A stretch of DNA of 64,000 bases, taken from the NCBI RefSeq assembly GCF_000227745.2, contig NC_018012.1, positions 1,273,478 through 1,337,477 on the forward strand. Reading direction: 5' to 3'. This DNA comes from Thiocystis violascens DSM 198. GTDB taxonomy: Bacteria > Pseudomonadota > Gammaproteobacteria > Chromatiales > Chromatiaceae. Positions 26,010 to 36,519 of this stretch are shown in pieces; position 1 is the stretch's first letter, and each line of letters opens with the position of its first letter. A program made the translations under genes and the position numbers. The notes below the pieces were generated by a model. The model was not told the DNA's origin and did not search any database. It saw only the letters and a program-made list of their open reading frames with translations.

Positions 26010-29000
26010 TTAAGACACCTCCGACCCGCGGGCCGCGCGCAGCGTTTCCAGCGCCTGTGCGTAATCGAAATTCCGAATCTGCCAGTCCAGGGTGCGGGCC
26101 GCGGCGCCCAGGGCGGAGAACAGAAGCCCACGGGAGGCTTCGAACAGTTCGTTCGCATCGGTATCGCTACTGACAAGCAGCGCGTCCAGTCTCGTCAGTA
26201 CCGCGTTGACGCGCGGCCAATCCACCGCCTCGGCGCCATCCTTCGCGGTGCGTTGAAGCGATTCCGGCGTGATTGCGGGCAAACGGCTCCGCAGCCCTTC
26301 GGTCAATTCGCCGAGCGCCCTCGTCAGCGCCGCCAGTGCCCGGTCGCGTTGCTCGGCTGGCGCGCCCTGCCGGACGAGGCGTTCCAGTTCGGCGGCCTGC
26401 TCGCGCACTCCCTCGGCCCCCAGCATGGCGCTCACGCCCTTCAGCGAGTGGGCCATTTGCCGCACCGCCGCGAGATCGTCCGTTACCATCGAGTCGGCGA
26501 TGCGTGCCGCATCCTCACCGTGGCTGTCGAGAAAGGTGCCCAGCAAACGCACATAGTGGGCCGCGTCCCCGCCCAGGAAACGCAACCCCACCGCGAACTT
26601 CAGACCAGGGATGGATGCGAGCACATTCAAACCGTCTGGCGGATCGACCGGCGTGCGCAACGCGCCCGCGTCAATCGGGGCATCACCGGTACCCCACTCC
26701 GCCTGAGGTGGCGGCGGGAGCCATTTCAGGAGGCTTTTGTAGAGTTTGTTTGGTTCGATGGGCTTGGCCAGATGATCGTTCATCCCTGCCTCCAGACAGC
26801 GGCGGCGGTCTTCGTCGAAGGCGTTGGCCGTCATGGCCAGGATCGGGACGGACCGGCGCCCTGGAAGCTGGCGGATCGCGCGGGTTGCCTGCAAGCCATC
26901 CATGACCGGCATCTGGATATCCATGAGGATCAGGTCGTAGTCCGTCAACTGGGCCATGTCCAGCGCGACCCGGCCGTTCTCGGCAACGCTTGCGCGCATG
27001 CCCACCGAGTCCAGTAACTGGCAGGTCACTTCCTGGTTGACGAGGTTGTCCTCCACCAGCATGATGCGCGCGCCCTGTCGCCGTTCCAGTTCATGCGCCA
27101 GCATTTCCGGCAGCATCTGGCCACGGCCTTCGGCGTGTCCCAGCAGCGCGGCGGCCAGGGCGTCGTGGAGCACCGAAGGCGTCACGGGCTTGGCGAGAAT
27201 CTCGGTGATACCGGCGCGCGCCGCCTCGTCGCGCGGAAGACTGTCACCATAGGCGGTCACCATCAGAAAATCGGGGTGGCGCGCCAGCGCGAGCGATTGC
27301 AGTTTCAAGGCCGTATCGATGCCATCCAGACCCGGCATTCTCCAGTCGATCATCAGCAGTCGATAGGGATCGCCGATGCGGTCGGCCTCGACGGCGGCGG
27401 CCAGTCCGGCCTCGCCGTTCGCCGCCGTGTCGGCGCGCATGCCAAGCTCGACGAGCAGACTGGCCAGGATGTCGCGGGCATCGGCATGATCGTCGATGAC
27501 CAGCACTCGCATGTCCCGGAAGGGTTCCAGCGTCCGCGACGGCAGCGGGCAATCGCTGGCCATCCCGAAGGGGATCTCTAGCCAGAACAGACTGCCCCGG
27601 CCGGGCGCGCTGGTCGCGCCGATGCGCCCGCCCATGAGTTCGGTCAGGCGTTTGCTGATCGTCAGACCCAGTCCGGTGCCGCCAAAACGGCGCGTCGTCG
27701 ACTCGTCGGCCTGCTCGAAGGCACGGAACAGACGCCCGACCTGGGCGGACGTCATACCGATACCGGTATCCGACACCTCGACCCGCAGGAGCAGGCGCTC
27801 GGGCGTTTGCTCTAGCACCTGACCCCGGATGGAGAGACCGCCCTGCTCCGTGAATTTCACGGCATTGCCGACTAGATTGAGCAGAATCTGGCTCAAGCGC
27901 ACCCCATCGCCGCGCAGCGCGGGCGGCACATGATCCAGATCCACCAGTACGTCCAGCCCCTTGGCCGCGATACTGTCGGCGAGGAGGTCGCAGACATGAT
28001 CGATGACCCGCGCCGGCTCGAAATCCTGTACCTCCAGCGTCATCTTGTTCGCCTCGATCTTGGAGAGATCCAGGATGTCGTTGATGATCTGCAGCAGATG
28101 CCGGGCGGAGTCGGAGAGTTTTTCAAGCTGGTCGAGCTGGCGGGAGGTCAGCGGATCGCGCCGGATCAGATGGGCATAGCCGATAACCGCGTTCATGGGG
28201 GTGCGGATTTCATGGCTCATGTTGGACAGGAAGGCGCTTTTAGCCAGGTTGGCGGCCTCCGCGGCAAGCTTCGCCGTCTCCAGTTCGGCGGTGCGGGAGG
28301 CGACCAGATCCTCCAGATGCAGACGATAGTCTTCCAGTTCGCGGGTCGTGCGGACCCGTTCGGTGATGTCCTGCACGATCCCCAACCCGGCGGTAGGCAG
28401 GCCATCGGGCGCGAATTCGAGTTCCGCCCGTTCCTCGACCCAGCGCGTCTCGTCACCGACCGAAATGCGGTGGACGATCCGGTAGGGCTCGCCGGCCAGC
28501 GTGCGATTCCAGGCATCGAGCACCAGCGCCCGGTCGTCCGGATGGATGCACGCGAGAAACCGCTCCAGGGTCAGGGGAGCGCCAATGGGCAGACCGAAGA
28601 TGCGATAGGTTTCATCCGACCAGACCAACTGGTTATGCGCGATCTCCAGACGCCAGTGACCCGTCTGGGAAACCGCCTGGGCGCGATTCAGAAAAGACTC
28701 GCTCTGGCGCAACGCGCGCACGACCTCCAGACGATCCCGATGGAGCAGCGCCATGCCGAGCTGATCGGCGACCTGGCAGCCGAACACCACCTCATCCGCG
28801 CTCCAGGCGTAGGAACGGCCGACCTGCTCGAAACAGATCACGCCCCGCTGGCGCCCGCCCGACACGATACTGCAATCCAGCAGGGACGTAATTCCCAGCG
28901 GTCGGAGATACTGCTCGACATACCCGGCGGTGCGCGGATCCGTCAAGGCATCGCTGGCGTCCAGATAGCGAGCGGTTTTCAGCGCCTGAAACTCCGCGCG

Positions 29001-30443
29001 ACAGGCCTGCTCCTCCAGAATCTCGCCACGGGTATGACGGCCAGCGGTTGCGTCGAACGCATCCACGCATTCGAGCAGGCTCGCATCCGCGTCGAAGCAC
29101 CAGACGGAGACCCGCGCGATCCCGAGCGCCAGACCGAGCCGTTCCGTCAATTCCCCCGCAAACCGCTCCAACTCGCCATTGATGCCCGCTTCCGAGACGC
29201 TGAGTTCGCGGATCAAGCGGGTATGCAACTGAAGCCGCTCGGTGCGCTCCGATTGCTCGCGCTCGCGGGCCTTCTGCTCGGTGATGTCGCGCCAGACCGC
29301 CGAAATCAGCGGACGTCCGCCATGATTCACCATCCTGAACGTGATGGCGACATCCCGGAGTCCGCCATCCTTGCAGCGGTGGCGGGTCTCGAATCCGGCG
29401 ACACTGCCGTCGAACATGGCGGCGACATTCGCAGCGATCCGTTCCTGCGAGTGGTCGGTCTGAATGTCGGATACCGAGAGTTGCGAAAACTCCTGGCGTG
29501 TGTAGCCGAGTCCCTGATGGGCGGCGGCGTTGAACTGCATGAAGCAGTTGGTCAGCGGATCCACCAGAAGAATGGCGTCCGTGGTCTGGCCAAACATCGT
29601 TTCGACCAGCGTCTCCTGCTCCCGGAGCACGCGCTCCGCTTGTCGGCGATCGACGATGTCGACCAGACGACGCACGATGGTTTGCGCCAACTGCACTTCT
29701 TCCGGCAGAAAGGGAGCGTCATCCAAGCCCGGCGGCGGCGCGCGGTCGTAGGCGAGTGTCAGACACATGGGTTCGCCCTGCCCGGTTCGGTCCTCCGCCG
29801 TCAGCATCCAGTCCGTAACGGCAAACCCCGGCGTGACGTATTCACGCTCGCTCCATTGGATCCGGGCGGTCGCCAGCTCGGGAAATTGCAGGCCAGGCCC
29901 CATCAGTTCAACCACGCGACGCAGGATCGTCTCAATCGGGGTCGCGGACTCCTCGGAGACGCGAAAGACCTCGTAGAGACAGCGTTGCTCCTTCACGCGC
30001 TCGCCCAGCAGAAAACGCTCCCGTTGGAGTTGCGCCTCGGCCCGCTTGCCGTCGGTGATGTCGCGGATGATGGTGACGCAGCCCTGACCGTCGGCCACGC
30101 GGCTCACCCGGGCATCGTAATAACGCAGACCATCCGACATCGGCAGGGCGTAGTCGAACACCACCAACTCGCCGGTGCGTAGCGCGGCGGCAAGCTTCTC
30201 GTTGAAGCGCGCGGCGACCTCGGGCGGCAGCACCTCATCGACCCGCTTGCCGAGAAACACCTCGGGCGGAACATAGAGCGACGCGTCCCGGCGCGTCCGG
30301 TAGTCCAGCAGGGTGCCATCGGCATCGGTCAGAAAATACAGATCCGGGATCGTCAGGCAGGATTCCAGGATAAATTCCTGCAATTGCGCACGGCGCTCGG
30401 CCACGCGCGCGCCGAGGTCGGGGTGGAGGTCGGTCGTGCTCAT
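26010..30443 (-). CDS. Large cytoplasmic hybrid histidine kinase (PAS/GAF-HisKA-HATPase-REC-REC-HPt)
   Basis: 1477 residues without transmembrane segments. PAS-like domains at about 25-130 and 275-390; GAF-like regions at about 155-265 and 405-570; a PAS at 580-695; a coiled coil; HisKA with His744 ([20 protein letters not shown]); HATPase (DTGIGM 892-897, GTGLGL 922-927); receiver 1 with Asp1033 (DWRMPGLDG), receiver 2 with Asp1175 (DIQMPVMDG) and HPt with His1332 (MAHSLKG). Its ATG overlaps the stop of the HD-GYP regulator upstream by four bases, so the two are translationally coupled and probably partners. It converges on the giant kinase at 25859. Confidence 0.92.
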   Translation of the reverse strand: MSTTDLHPDLGARVAERRAQLQEFILESCLTIPDLYFLTDADGTLLDYRTRRDASLYVPPEVFLGKRVDEVLPPEVAARFNEKLAAALRTGELVVFDYALPMSDGLRYYDARVSRVADGQGCVTIIRDITDGKRAEAQLQRERFLLGERVKEQRCLYEVFRVSEESATPIETILRRVVELMGPGLQFPELATARIQWSEREYVTPGFAVTDWMLTAEDRTGQGEPMCLTLAYDRAPPPGLDDAPFLPEEVQLAQTIVRRLVDIVDRRQAERVLREQETLVETMFGQTTDAILLVDPLTNCFMQFNAAAHQGLGYTRQEFSQLSVSDIQTDHSQERIAANVAAMFDGSVAGFETRHRCKDGGLRDVAITFRMVNHGGRPLISAVWRDITEQKAREREQSERTERLQLHTRLIRELSVSEAGINGELERFAGELTERLGLALGIARVSVWCFDADASLLECVDAFDATAGRHTRGEILEEQACRAEFQALKTARYLDASDALTDPRTAGYVEQYLRPLGITSLLDCSIVSGGRQRGVICFEQVGRSYAWSADEVVFGCQVADQLGMALLHRDRLEVVRALRQSESFLNRAQAVSQTGHWRLEIAHNQLVWSDETYRIFGLPIGAPLTLERFLACIHPDDRALVLDAWNRTLAGEPYRIVHRISVGDETRWVEERAELEFAPDGLPTAGLGIVQDITERVRTTRELEDYRLHLEDLVASRTAELETAKLAAEAANLAKSAFLSNMSHEIRTPMNAVIGYAHLIRRDPLTSRQLDQLEKLSDSARHLLQIINDILDLSKIEANKMTLEVQDFEPARVIDHVCDLLADSIAAKGLDVLVDLDHVPPALRGDGVRLSQILLNLVGNAVKFTEQGGLSIRGQVLEQTPERLLLRVEVSDTGIGMTSAQVGRLFRAFEQADESTTRRFGGTGLGLTISKRLTELMGGRIGATSAPGRGSLFWLEIPFGMASDCPLPSRTLEPFRDMRVLVIDDHADARDILASLLVELGMRADTAANGEAGLAAAVEADRIGDPYRLLMIDWRMPGLDGIDTALKLQSLALARHPDFLMVTAYGDSLPRDEAARAGITEILAKPVTPSVLHDALAAALLGHAEGRGQMLPEMLAHELERRQGARIMLVEDNLVNQEVTCQLLDSVGMRASVAENGRVALDMAQLTDYDLILMDIQMPVMDGLQATRAIRQLPGRRSVPILAMTANAFDEDRRRCLEAGMNDHLAKPIEPNKLYKSLLKWLPPPPQAEWGTGDAPIDAGALRTPVDPPDGLNVLASIPGLKFAVGLRFLGGDAAHYVRLLGTFLDSHGEDAARIADSMVTDDLAAVRQMAHSLKGVSAMLGAEGVREQAAELERLVRQGAPAEQRDRALAALTRALGELTEGLRSRLPAITPESLQRTAKDGAEAVDWPRVNAVLTRLDALLVSSDTDANELFEASRGLLFSALGAAARTLDWQIRNFDYAQALETLRAARGSEVS

Positions 30444-31576
30444 GCAGGCTCTGGTGGCAGGGGATCGGCGAACCGCTCCCGGACCTCGGCAAAGGCTTCG
30501 CGGACCGCGAAGAAGGCGTCGACGACGGTCGGATCGAAGTGCCGTCCCCGCTGTTCGAGAATAAAGTTGGCCGCCGCCTCCGGTTCCCAGGGAGCCTTGT
30601 AGACACGGCGCATGGTCAGTGCGTCATAGACATCGGCGAGCGCCATCAGACGGGCCGGCAGCGGGATCGCCTCTCCCGCCAGCCCCTGCGGATAACCGCT
30701 TCCATCCCATTTCTCGTGATGGCTCATGGCAATAACCTCGGCCACCTCCAGCATGGCCAGCGGTCGCGGCTTGGCGTCGTCCGTCCCGCCCGCGCTCAGG
30801 AGCAGCGACTTGTCGATGGCGCGCCGAATCGCCTCGGCGCCAACGCGGGCATGCGTCTTCATGATCTCCCACTCCTCGGGATCCAGCTTGCCGGGTTTGA
30901 GCAAAATCCGATCCGCAATGCCGATCTTGCCGATGTCGTGCAGCGGCGCGGCCTTGACGATGACGCTAAGGCGCGACGCGTCGAGGTCGGCCGCGAAATC
31001 GGGATGGCACTGAAGCTGGCGGCCCAGGAGATCGACATAGGTCTGCGTGCGCAGAATATGATTACCGGTCTCGGTGTCGCGCGTCTCGGCCAGTTCCAGG
31101 ATGACGGCCAGACTGACGTTCTGAATCAGCAGATTTTCGCGGGTGCGCCGGTCGACCTCGGTTTCCAGCCACGCATTCTGCACCGACAACCGATCGCGGG
31201 ATTGTTTGATCTCCAGATGCGTGCGCACGCGCGCGAGCATGATCGCGGGCTTCACCGGCTTGACGAGATAGTCCACCGCGCCGAGCCGAAGTCCCTTTTC
31301 CTCATCGATGTCATCGCTCAAGGCCGTGACGAACATCACCGGGATTCGCCGGGTTCGCGCATCCGCGTTTAACCGGGCCAGCGTGGCATAGCCATCCATG
31401 CCCGGCATCATGACATCCAGCAGGATCAAATCCGGATATGGCGCGACGAGGACCGCCGCCAGTGCCTGCTCGCCGGTCTTGCAGGCGCGGACCTGATAGT
31501 CCGGGTTCAAAATTTTCGTCAACACCGACAGATTGGCCGGCTCGTCGTCGACGATCAAAACAGTCGGCTTTAACAT
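30440..31576 (-). CDS. Response regulator with HD-GYP domain, coupled to the hybrid kinase
   Basis: 378 residues. Receiver 3-120 with Asp54 (LLDVMMPGMDGYA), then a helix. The HD-GYP domain has HDIGKIG (His213-Asp214), [13 protein letters not shown] (GYP 294-296) and DVYDALTMRRVYK. All catalytic residues are present. Its last four bases form the ATGA overlap with the following kinase, so it is a likely direct target of that kinase. It would lower c-di-GMP when activated, if it behaves like studied HD-GYP proteins. Confidence 0.93.
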   Translation of the reverse strand: MLKPTVLIVDDEPANLSVLTKILNPDYQVRACKTGEQALAAVLVAPYPDLILLDVMMPGMDGYATLARLNADARTRRIPVMFVTALSDDIDEEKGLRLGAVDYLVKPVKPAIMLARVRTHLEIKQSRDRLSVQNAWLETEVDRRTRENLLIQNVSLAVILELAETRDTETGNHILRTQTYVDLLGRQLQCHPDFAADLDASRLSVIVKAAPLHDIGKIGIADRILLKPGKLDPEEWEIMKTHARVGAEAIRRAIDKSLLLSAGGTDDAKPRPLAMLEVAEVIAMSHHEKWDGSGYPQGLAGEAIPLPARLMALADVYDALTMRRVYKAPWEPEAAANFILEQRGRHFDPTVVDAFFAVREAFAEVRERFADPLPPEPA

Positions 31577-31624
31577 TGCCTCTGACCCAAGAAATCCGCC
31601 TCACGCCGCGCGGACGACCAAGAG

Positions 31625-31708
31625 AAAACCGCGTCCAGCGTGCAAGCGTCATAATGCCGCCTTGCTCAACGTCGCTGCCACCCAAAGCGCTCCGCGAGAC
31701 GCGGTTTA
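31625..31708 (+). repeat. 84-bp AAACCGCG-type repeat, copy B
   Basis: AAAACCGCGTCC at 31625-31636 and GACGCGGTTTA at 31698-31708, the same terminal arms and length as at 16041. It occupies much of the 303-bp gap between the HD-GYP gene and the Rpn-type gene; I see nothing else clear in that gap. Confidence 0.55.
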
Positions 31709-31879
31709 GAGGGCGATATTAGAGCATGTTGCGCGCCCGTGACGTGCGGCATTCGTGCTCAACCAAGCCGATGCCGCGCGCGGTGCCGGACAAGGTGCTC
31801 AGCTCATCGGTGATCGAGTGGGTGAGACGGTTATACTTTGGCGACTTCACGCACCCTGACCACCTCCCGCCCTTCCGCC

Positions 31880-32800
31880 ATGCCATCCATTGCGACTGGA
31901 CCGCTGCTCGACCCCAAGAACGACTACGTCTTCAAGCGTCTCTTTGGCGAAGCCCCCGAGCTGCTAGTCTCGCTGATCAACGACCTGCGCCCGGACCTGC
32001 CCGAGATTCGCTCGGTGGAGATTCTCAATCCCGGCATCAACGCCGAGGAGTTACGCGGCAAGTACATCATCCTCGACGTCTTGGCGCGCGATGGCGAGGG
32101 ACACGCCTACAATGTCGAGATTCAGGTGCGCCGCTATGGCGCCTGGCACCAGCGGGCGCTCTACTATCTGGCGCGGATGCTGGCGCATCGATTGGAGCAG
32201 GGCGAAGACTACGCCACGCTGCGCGCGGCGGTCGGCATCCATCTCCTGGACTTCGATCTGTTTACCGATACCCCTGAGCAGCGCGCGCAGGCGCTGTGGC
32301 GCTTCGAGATGCGCGACGCGCGTCAGCCCGAGGTCACGCTGGGGAACCGGCTACAATTGACGCTGATAGAATTGAAGAAAGCGGATCGGCTCGGACTCGG
32401 TTCCGATCCGCTGTCCGCGTGGATCACCTTTTTCGAGCATTGGCGAGAGGAGCAAACCATGGCCACGATCGAACACGCCCCGATCCAGGAGGCGCTGAAC
32501 CGGGTGCGTCAGTTGAGCGCCGACGAGGAAGCGCGGCGCCTGGCGTTCGTGCGCGAGCGGGCGCTGCACGATGAGGTGTCCTTGCTCAAGGAGGCGCGAG
32601 AAGAGGGTGAGCAGATCGGGATGCGGAAAGGCCGTCAGGAAGGCCGTCAGGAAGGCCGCCTGGAAGCCGCCCTGGACACCGCCCGCAACCTCATCGCGCT
32701 GGGCGTGCTCAGCGATGGGCAAATCGCTCAGGTCACGGGACTGCGTGTGGCACAGGTTGAGGCACTGCACTCAGCCGACCGGAATGAGACACCGAGATGA
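31880..32800 (+). CDS. Rpn/PD-(D/E)XK nuclease-family protein
   Basis: 306 residues from ATG 31880. Starts with the Rpn signature LLDPKNDYVFKRLFG. The nuclease core has ILDVLARDGEGHAYNVEIQV, in which the Asp and the ExQ form the PD-(D/E)XK-like site, then YYLARMLAHRLEQGEDYATL. The C-terminal part contains three near-identical 12-bp repeats (about 32630-32665) encoding GRQEGRQEGRLE, and an HTH-like tail (GVLSDGQIAQVTGLRVAQVE). Members promote RecA-independent recombination in E. coli; many are mobile-element-like solitary genes. Its TGA overlaps the start of the HPt gene. Confidence 0.88.
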   Translation: MPSIATGPLLDPKNDYVFKRLFGEAPELLVSLINDLRPDLPEIRSVEILNPGINAEELRGKYIILDVLARDGEGHAYNVEIQVRRYGAWHQRALYYLARMLAHRLEQGEDYATLRAAVGIHLLDFDLFTDTPEQRAQALWRFEMRDARQPEVTLGNRLQLTLIELKKADRLGLGSDPLSAWITFFEHWREEQTMATIEHAPIQEALNRVRQLSADEEARRLAFVRERALHDEVSLLKEAREEGEQIGMRKGRQEGRQEGRLEAALDTARNLIALGVLSDGQIAQVTGLRVAQVEALHSADRNETPR

Positions 32801-33153
32801 AGATGACTGACGCAACTGGAAACGCCGCCCTGCCAACGCGGGACGCCGACGCCGCGCTCGTCAGCGCGGGTGGGGATGCCGCGCTCGCCGATGAATTGCT
32901 GGAGACGCTGCTGGCGGGGCTCCCCGCCGAGCTTGAGGATCTGCGCGCGTGCCTCACCGAATCCGATTGGCCGGGGCTGGCCGAATACGCCCATCAAATT
33001 CGCGGCGCCACGCGGTATTGCGGTGTCCCCGCCCTGGATGCGGCCATCGAGGCGCTGGAGCGGGCCGCCCGCATCGGCGATCCGGCGCGGAGCGCGGAGA
33101 GCTTTCGCGACGTGGAAACGCAGATCCAACGGTTGCGCGCGCAGACCGGCTGA
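32797..33153 (+). CDS. hptB: HPt phosphotransfer protein, HptB type
   Basis: 118 residues forming a four-helix HPt domain. The phospho-acceptor His is in YAHQIRGATRYCGVPALD. The extension 'GATRYCGVP' is the pattern I recall from Pseudomonas HptB rather than from generic HPt domains. In P. aeruginosa HptB takes phosphate from several hybrid kinases and passes it to HsbR, which controls the anti-anti-sigma factor HsbA. HsbR- and HsbA-like genes lie 4 kb away here. ATG 32797 overlaps the preceding stop. Confidence 0.8.
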   Translation: MKMTDATGNAALPTRDADAALVSAGGDAALADELLETLLAGLPAELEDLRACLTESDWPGLAEYAHQIRGATRYCGVPALDAAIEALERAARIGDPARSAESFRDVETQIQRLRAQTG

Positions 33154-33171
33154 AACGTCCATGCCTTCCCC

Positions 33172-33540
33172 TCATCGGATGCCGCGAAACCGGGTTTTCG
33201 GCACAGCCACCGCTGTCGGCGATGTCGGATCCACGGCATCGACCAGTCCATTCTTCCGCAACACGTCATGTACCTTGCGCGCCATCCTGATCAAGCGGGA
33301 CAGATCCTTCAGGGTCGGCTTGACGCCCGCGTCCAATCCGCGCTCGCAATCCTCCAGTTCGGAGGCCAGAAAATCGAGCAGCTTCATGGAACATCCCTGG
33401 CAGGAACCCGAACAGATCCGCGCGTCGGGGGCGTCGAAAGGGATGGCCTCGCGGATTTGCCCGATCAGATCGCGCATTGCCGTCACAGTATCCGGCTTGC
33501 GCACGCGAGTTTGCCGTTCATGAGTCTCAGCCTGTGGCAT
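33172..33540 (-). CDS. Small Cys-containing protein of unknown function
   Basis: 123 residues from ATG 33540; the open frame extends to 33600 but the extra residues look non-coding. The middle contains ICSGSCQGCSMKLLDFL, with three Cys in a CxxxCxxC arrangement that could bind a metal or an Fe-S cluster. A basic helical region follows (KDLSRLIRMARKVHDVLRK). No named family is recognised. It lies convergent with hptB (18 bp apart) and divergent from the chemoreceptor gene. Confidence 0.55.
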   Translation of the reverse strand: MPQAETHERQTRVRKPDTVTAMRDLIGQIREAIPFDAPDARICSGSCQGCSMKLLDFLASELEDCERGLDAGVKPTLKDLSRLIRMARKVHDVLRKNGLVDAVDPTSPTAVAVPKTRFRGIR

Positions 33541-33689
33541 GATTGCGGCCGTTGCGATGACAATTGCATCCTTCCGACACTCTCCGCTCGGCCTCTGCAA
33601 TGTGGCCTCGACGAATCGCCGGATGTCTGAATGATTTCCGAATACTGCTCAAGTCATTCGCATATCCTTTTCCAAGGGGATGGTTGCCC

Positions 33690-36455
33690 ATGTTGAATCG
33701 ACTCAAGATCAAAACCAAATTGCTGCTGCTGGCGGGCGTCCCGGCGCTCGCGCTGCTGTCCATCGCGCTTTTTCTGACGACGCGGATGGTCGAGGATCTG
33801 GGCGAGATCGGGCATGGCCAATCGCTCGGCGAACTAGTCGTCGGGCTGGGAGAAGTCGCCCACGAATTGCAGAAGGAACGCGGGATGACCGCCGGATTTC
33901 TGTCCAGCCAGGGTACCAAGTTTGCCGACCGATTGCCCACCCAGCGCCAGGCGTCCGATGCCGCGATCGCGCATTTGCAGCAGACGCTCGCACAGGTGGA
34001 TCGCGACGGGCTGGAAGCGGACTACCGCACGCGGCTTGACCAATTGCCTGCCTCCCTCCTCACCCTCCAGGAGTGGCGTAAATCCATCAGCGCACTGAAG
34101 GTCGAACCGCCGGCCTCTTTTCGACTCTATAGCGAACTGATCGCGCAACTGCTGGAGATCGCCGCGCGCACCGGCAATGCCTTGCACGATGCCGGCATTG
34201 CGCGTCTCACGCATGCCAAAAGCGCGCTGCTGTTCCTCAAGGAACGCAACGGGCAGGAGCGCGCGCTCCTGTCCGGCGCCTTCAGCGCCGGGCGCATCAC
34301 GCGCGCCGACTACGACCTGCTGATGACCCTACTCATCGATCAGTCCAACTATCGGCGAATCCTCAATTCATTCGCCACTCCCGAACAGATGGCCTTTGTC
34401 GACGCCACCTTGAACGATCCGATCGTCAAGGTCGTCGAGGGCATCGAGCGGATGGTCAGGGAAACCGGTGCCGAGGCGGAATTGAACTATCCGCCGGTAA
34501 CCTGGTTCGATCAGATCACCGCCAAGATCGATCTGCTGCGGATCGTGGAGGAGCGTTTTTCGGCCGACATCACCAATACCAACGCCGCCAGCGCCAGCGC
34601 CGCCCGCACCGCCATAACCGTCTATCTGACGGCGATCGGCCTCACGCTTCTGCTCACCCTCTGGCTGGGTGTCGGGATCGTCCGGGGAATCCTGCGCCAG
34701 ATGGGCGGCGAGCCGGACGTTGCCGCTCGGGTCGCCCGCAATATCGCCGAAGGCAAGCTGGACAACGAGATTCCATTGAGGCGGGGCGACACGGACAGCC
34801 TGCTCGCCTCGATGAAGAACATGCAATCCCAGCTGCATGATCGCATCGAGTCCGAGCGACAAATCGCGGCCGCGAGTCTACGTATCCAAAACGCCCTGGA
34901 CAAGGCTTCGACCAACATGATGGTGGCCGACAACGCGGGCCGGATCATCTATATGAACGCGGCCGTCCAGCGGATGATGCGCGCCACCGAGGACGATATG
35001 CGCCAGGATCTGCCCAACTTCCGCGCCGAGCGTCTGCTGGGGAGCAACTTCGATGAATTCCATCGCAACCCGGCTCACCAGAAAAACATGCTCGGCCGGC
35101 TGACCGAGGAAAAGGTCTCTGAAATCAAAATCGGCGGACGTCTTTTCCGTCTGGTTTCCAATCCGGTGATCGATGCTCAAGGCGAGCGCCTTGGCTCGGT
35201 GGTGGAATGGACCGATCGCACCAATGAGGCCAAGGTCCAGCAGGAACTCTCCGCATTACTGGAGGCCGCGGTGCGTGGCGACTTCGAGCATCGGCTGAAC
35301 ACCGCGGATAAGGAGGGCTTTTTCCAACAGATGGGCGAGGGCATGAACCGCTTGGTGGAAATCGTCTCCGCCGGGTTGTCCGACATCGCGCGTGTCCTCA
35401 ACAGCATCGCGCACGGCGATCTGACGCAACAGATCACGGCGGACTATGCCGGCACCTTCGGTCAACTCAAGGACGACACCAATGCCACGGTCGCGCAATT
35501 GCGAGAGGTGGTCGGTCGCATCCAGGAGGCAGCCGCGTCGATCAACAGCGCCGCCCAGGAAATCTCCGCGGGCAACTCGGATCTGTCGGCCCGGACCGAA
35601 TCGCAAGCCAGCTCACTGGAGGAAACCGCCAGTTCCATGGAGGAGCTCACCGCCACGGTGCGGCAAAACGCCCAGAACGCCCATCAGGCCAACCAACTGG
35701 CGAGTGGCGCCCACGCGACCATCCAGCATGGCGGCGAGACGGTCAAGGCGGTGGTGAGCACCATGGGGGCGATTCAGGAATCCAGCGGCAAGATCGCTGA
35801 CATCATCGGCGTGATCGACTCGATCGCCTTCCAGACCAATATTTTAGCGCTGAACGCCGCCGTGGAAGCGGCGCGGGCGGGCGAGCAGGGCCGCGGTTTC
35901 GCCGTCGTCGCCGCCGAGGTGCGGACGCTGGCTCAACGCAGCGCCCAGGCCGCCCGGGAGATCAAGGGATTGATCGCCGACTCCATGAACACCGTGGACG
36001 GTGGGGTCAAACTGGCCCAGCAGGCCGGGACCGCGATGGATGACGTCGTCGACAGCTTCCAGCAGGTCGCCACCCTGGTCACCGAGATCGCCGGCGCCAG
36101 CCGCGAACAGTCCGCGGGCATCGAGCAGGTGACCCAGGCGGTGACCCAGATCGACGAGATGACGCAGCAGAATGCCGCGCTGGTGGAAGAGGCCGCCGCC
36201 GCGACCGAAAGTCTGGAAGATCAGGCGCGGGAGCTTGCGCGGGCCGTGTCCATCTTCCGACTTGCCGAAGGCGCACCCGACAACGTCAAGCGGGAGATCG
36301 CGGAACGGCGCGGACCGCATCGCCCGGCCAATGTCTCGCGCCTGCCGGCCAGCACCGTCAAAACGGCGGCAACGCCCAACCCGCCGCCCGTCAGCGGGCC
36401 GGCGCCCGAGCGCAGGACGCCTGGATCCGAGCAAGACGACTGGGAAGAGTTTTGA
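33690..36455 (+). CDS. Methyl-accepting chemotaxis protein with NIT (nitrate/nitrite-sensing) domain
   Basis: 921 residues from ATG 33690. Transmembrane helix 1 (about 9-30); periplasmic NIT-type domain, recognised by [20 protein letters not shown]; transmembrane helix 2 (about 307-329); HAMP; a PAS-like insert with [20 protein letters not shown]; a second HAMP-like unit ([14 protein letters not shown]); and the signalling hairpin [20 protein letters not shown]. The C-terminus ends DDWEEF, an xWxxF pentapeptide of the kind that tethers CheR and CheB. NIT receptors respond to nitrate or nitrite where studied; the ligand here is inferred. It stands alone, 11 kb from the che operon. Confidence 0.9.
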   Translation: MLNRLKIKTKLLLLAGVPALALLSIALFLTTRMVEDLGEIGHGQSLGELVVGLGEVAHELQKERGMTAGFLSSQGTKFADRLPTQRQASDAAIAHLQQTLAQVDRDGLEADYRTRLDQLPASLLTLQEWRKSISALKVEPPASFRLYSELIAQLLEIAARTGNALHDAGIARLTHAKSALLFLKERNGQERALLSGAFSAGRITRADYDLLMTLLIDQSNYRRILNSFATPEQMAFVDATLNDPIVKVVEGIERMVRETGAEAELNYPPVTWFDQITAKIDLLRIVEERFSADITNTNAASASAARTAITVYLTAIGLTLLLTLWLGVGIVRGILRQMGGEPDVAARVARNIAEGKLDNEIPLRRGDTDSLLASMKNMQSQLHDRIESERQIAAASLRIQNALDKASTNMMVADNAGRIIYMNAAVQRMMRATEDDMRQDLPNFRAERLLGSNFDEFHRNPAHQKNMLGRLTEEKVSEIKIGGRLFRLVSNPVIDAQGERLGSVVEWTDRTNEAKVQQELSALLEAAVRGDFEHRLNTADKEGFFQQMGEGMNRLVEIVSAGLSDIARVLNSIAHGDLTQQITADYAGTFGQLKDDTNATVAQLREVVGRIQEAAASINSAAQEISAGNSDLSARTESQASSLEETASSMEELTATVRQNAQNAHQANQLASGAHATIQHGGETVKAVVSTMGAIQESSGKIADIIGVIDSIAFQTNILALNAAVEAARAGEQGRGFAVVAAEVRTLAQRSAQAAREIKGLIADSMNTVDGGVKLAQQAGTAMDDVVDSFQQVATLVTEIAGASREQSAGIEQVTQAVTQIDEMTQQNAALVEEAAAATESLEDQARELARAVSIFRLAEGAPDNVKREIAERRGPHRPANVSRLPASTVKTAATPNPPPVSGPAPERRTPGSEQDDWEEF

Positions 36456-36519
36456 TCACGCCCATGAGCGGGGCGGTGCGACATCGCCGCCACGCGTTCA
36501 ACCAGAAGGACAGAAACGC

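Noticed and set aside
27930..30182. A 750-codon open frame on the plus strand opposite the large hybrid kinase.
   Set aside because: High-GC codon bias of the kinase creates long antisense frames. The translation is rich in Arg, Gly, Gln and His without any domain, whereas the minus strand gives a textbook kinase.
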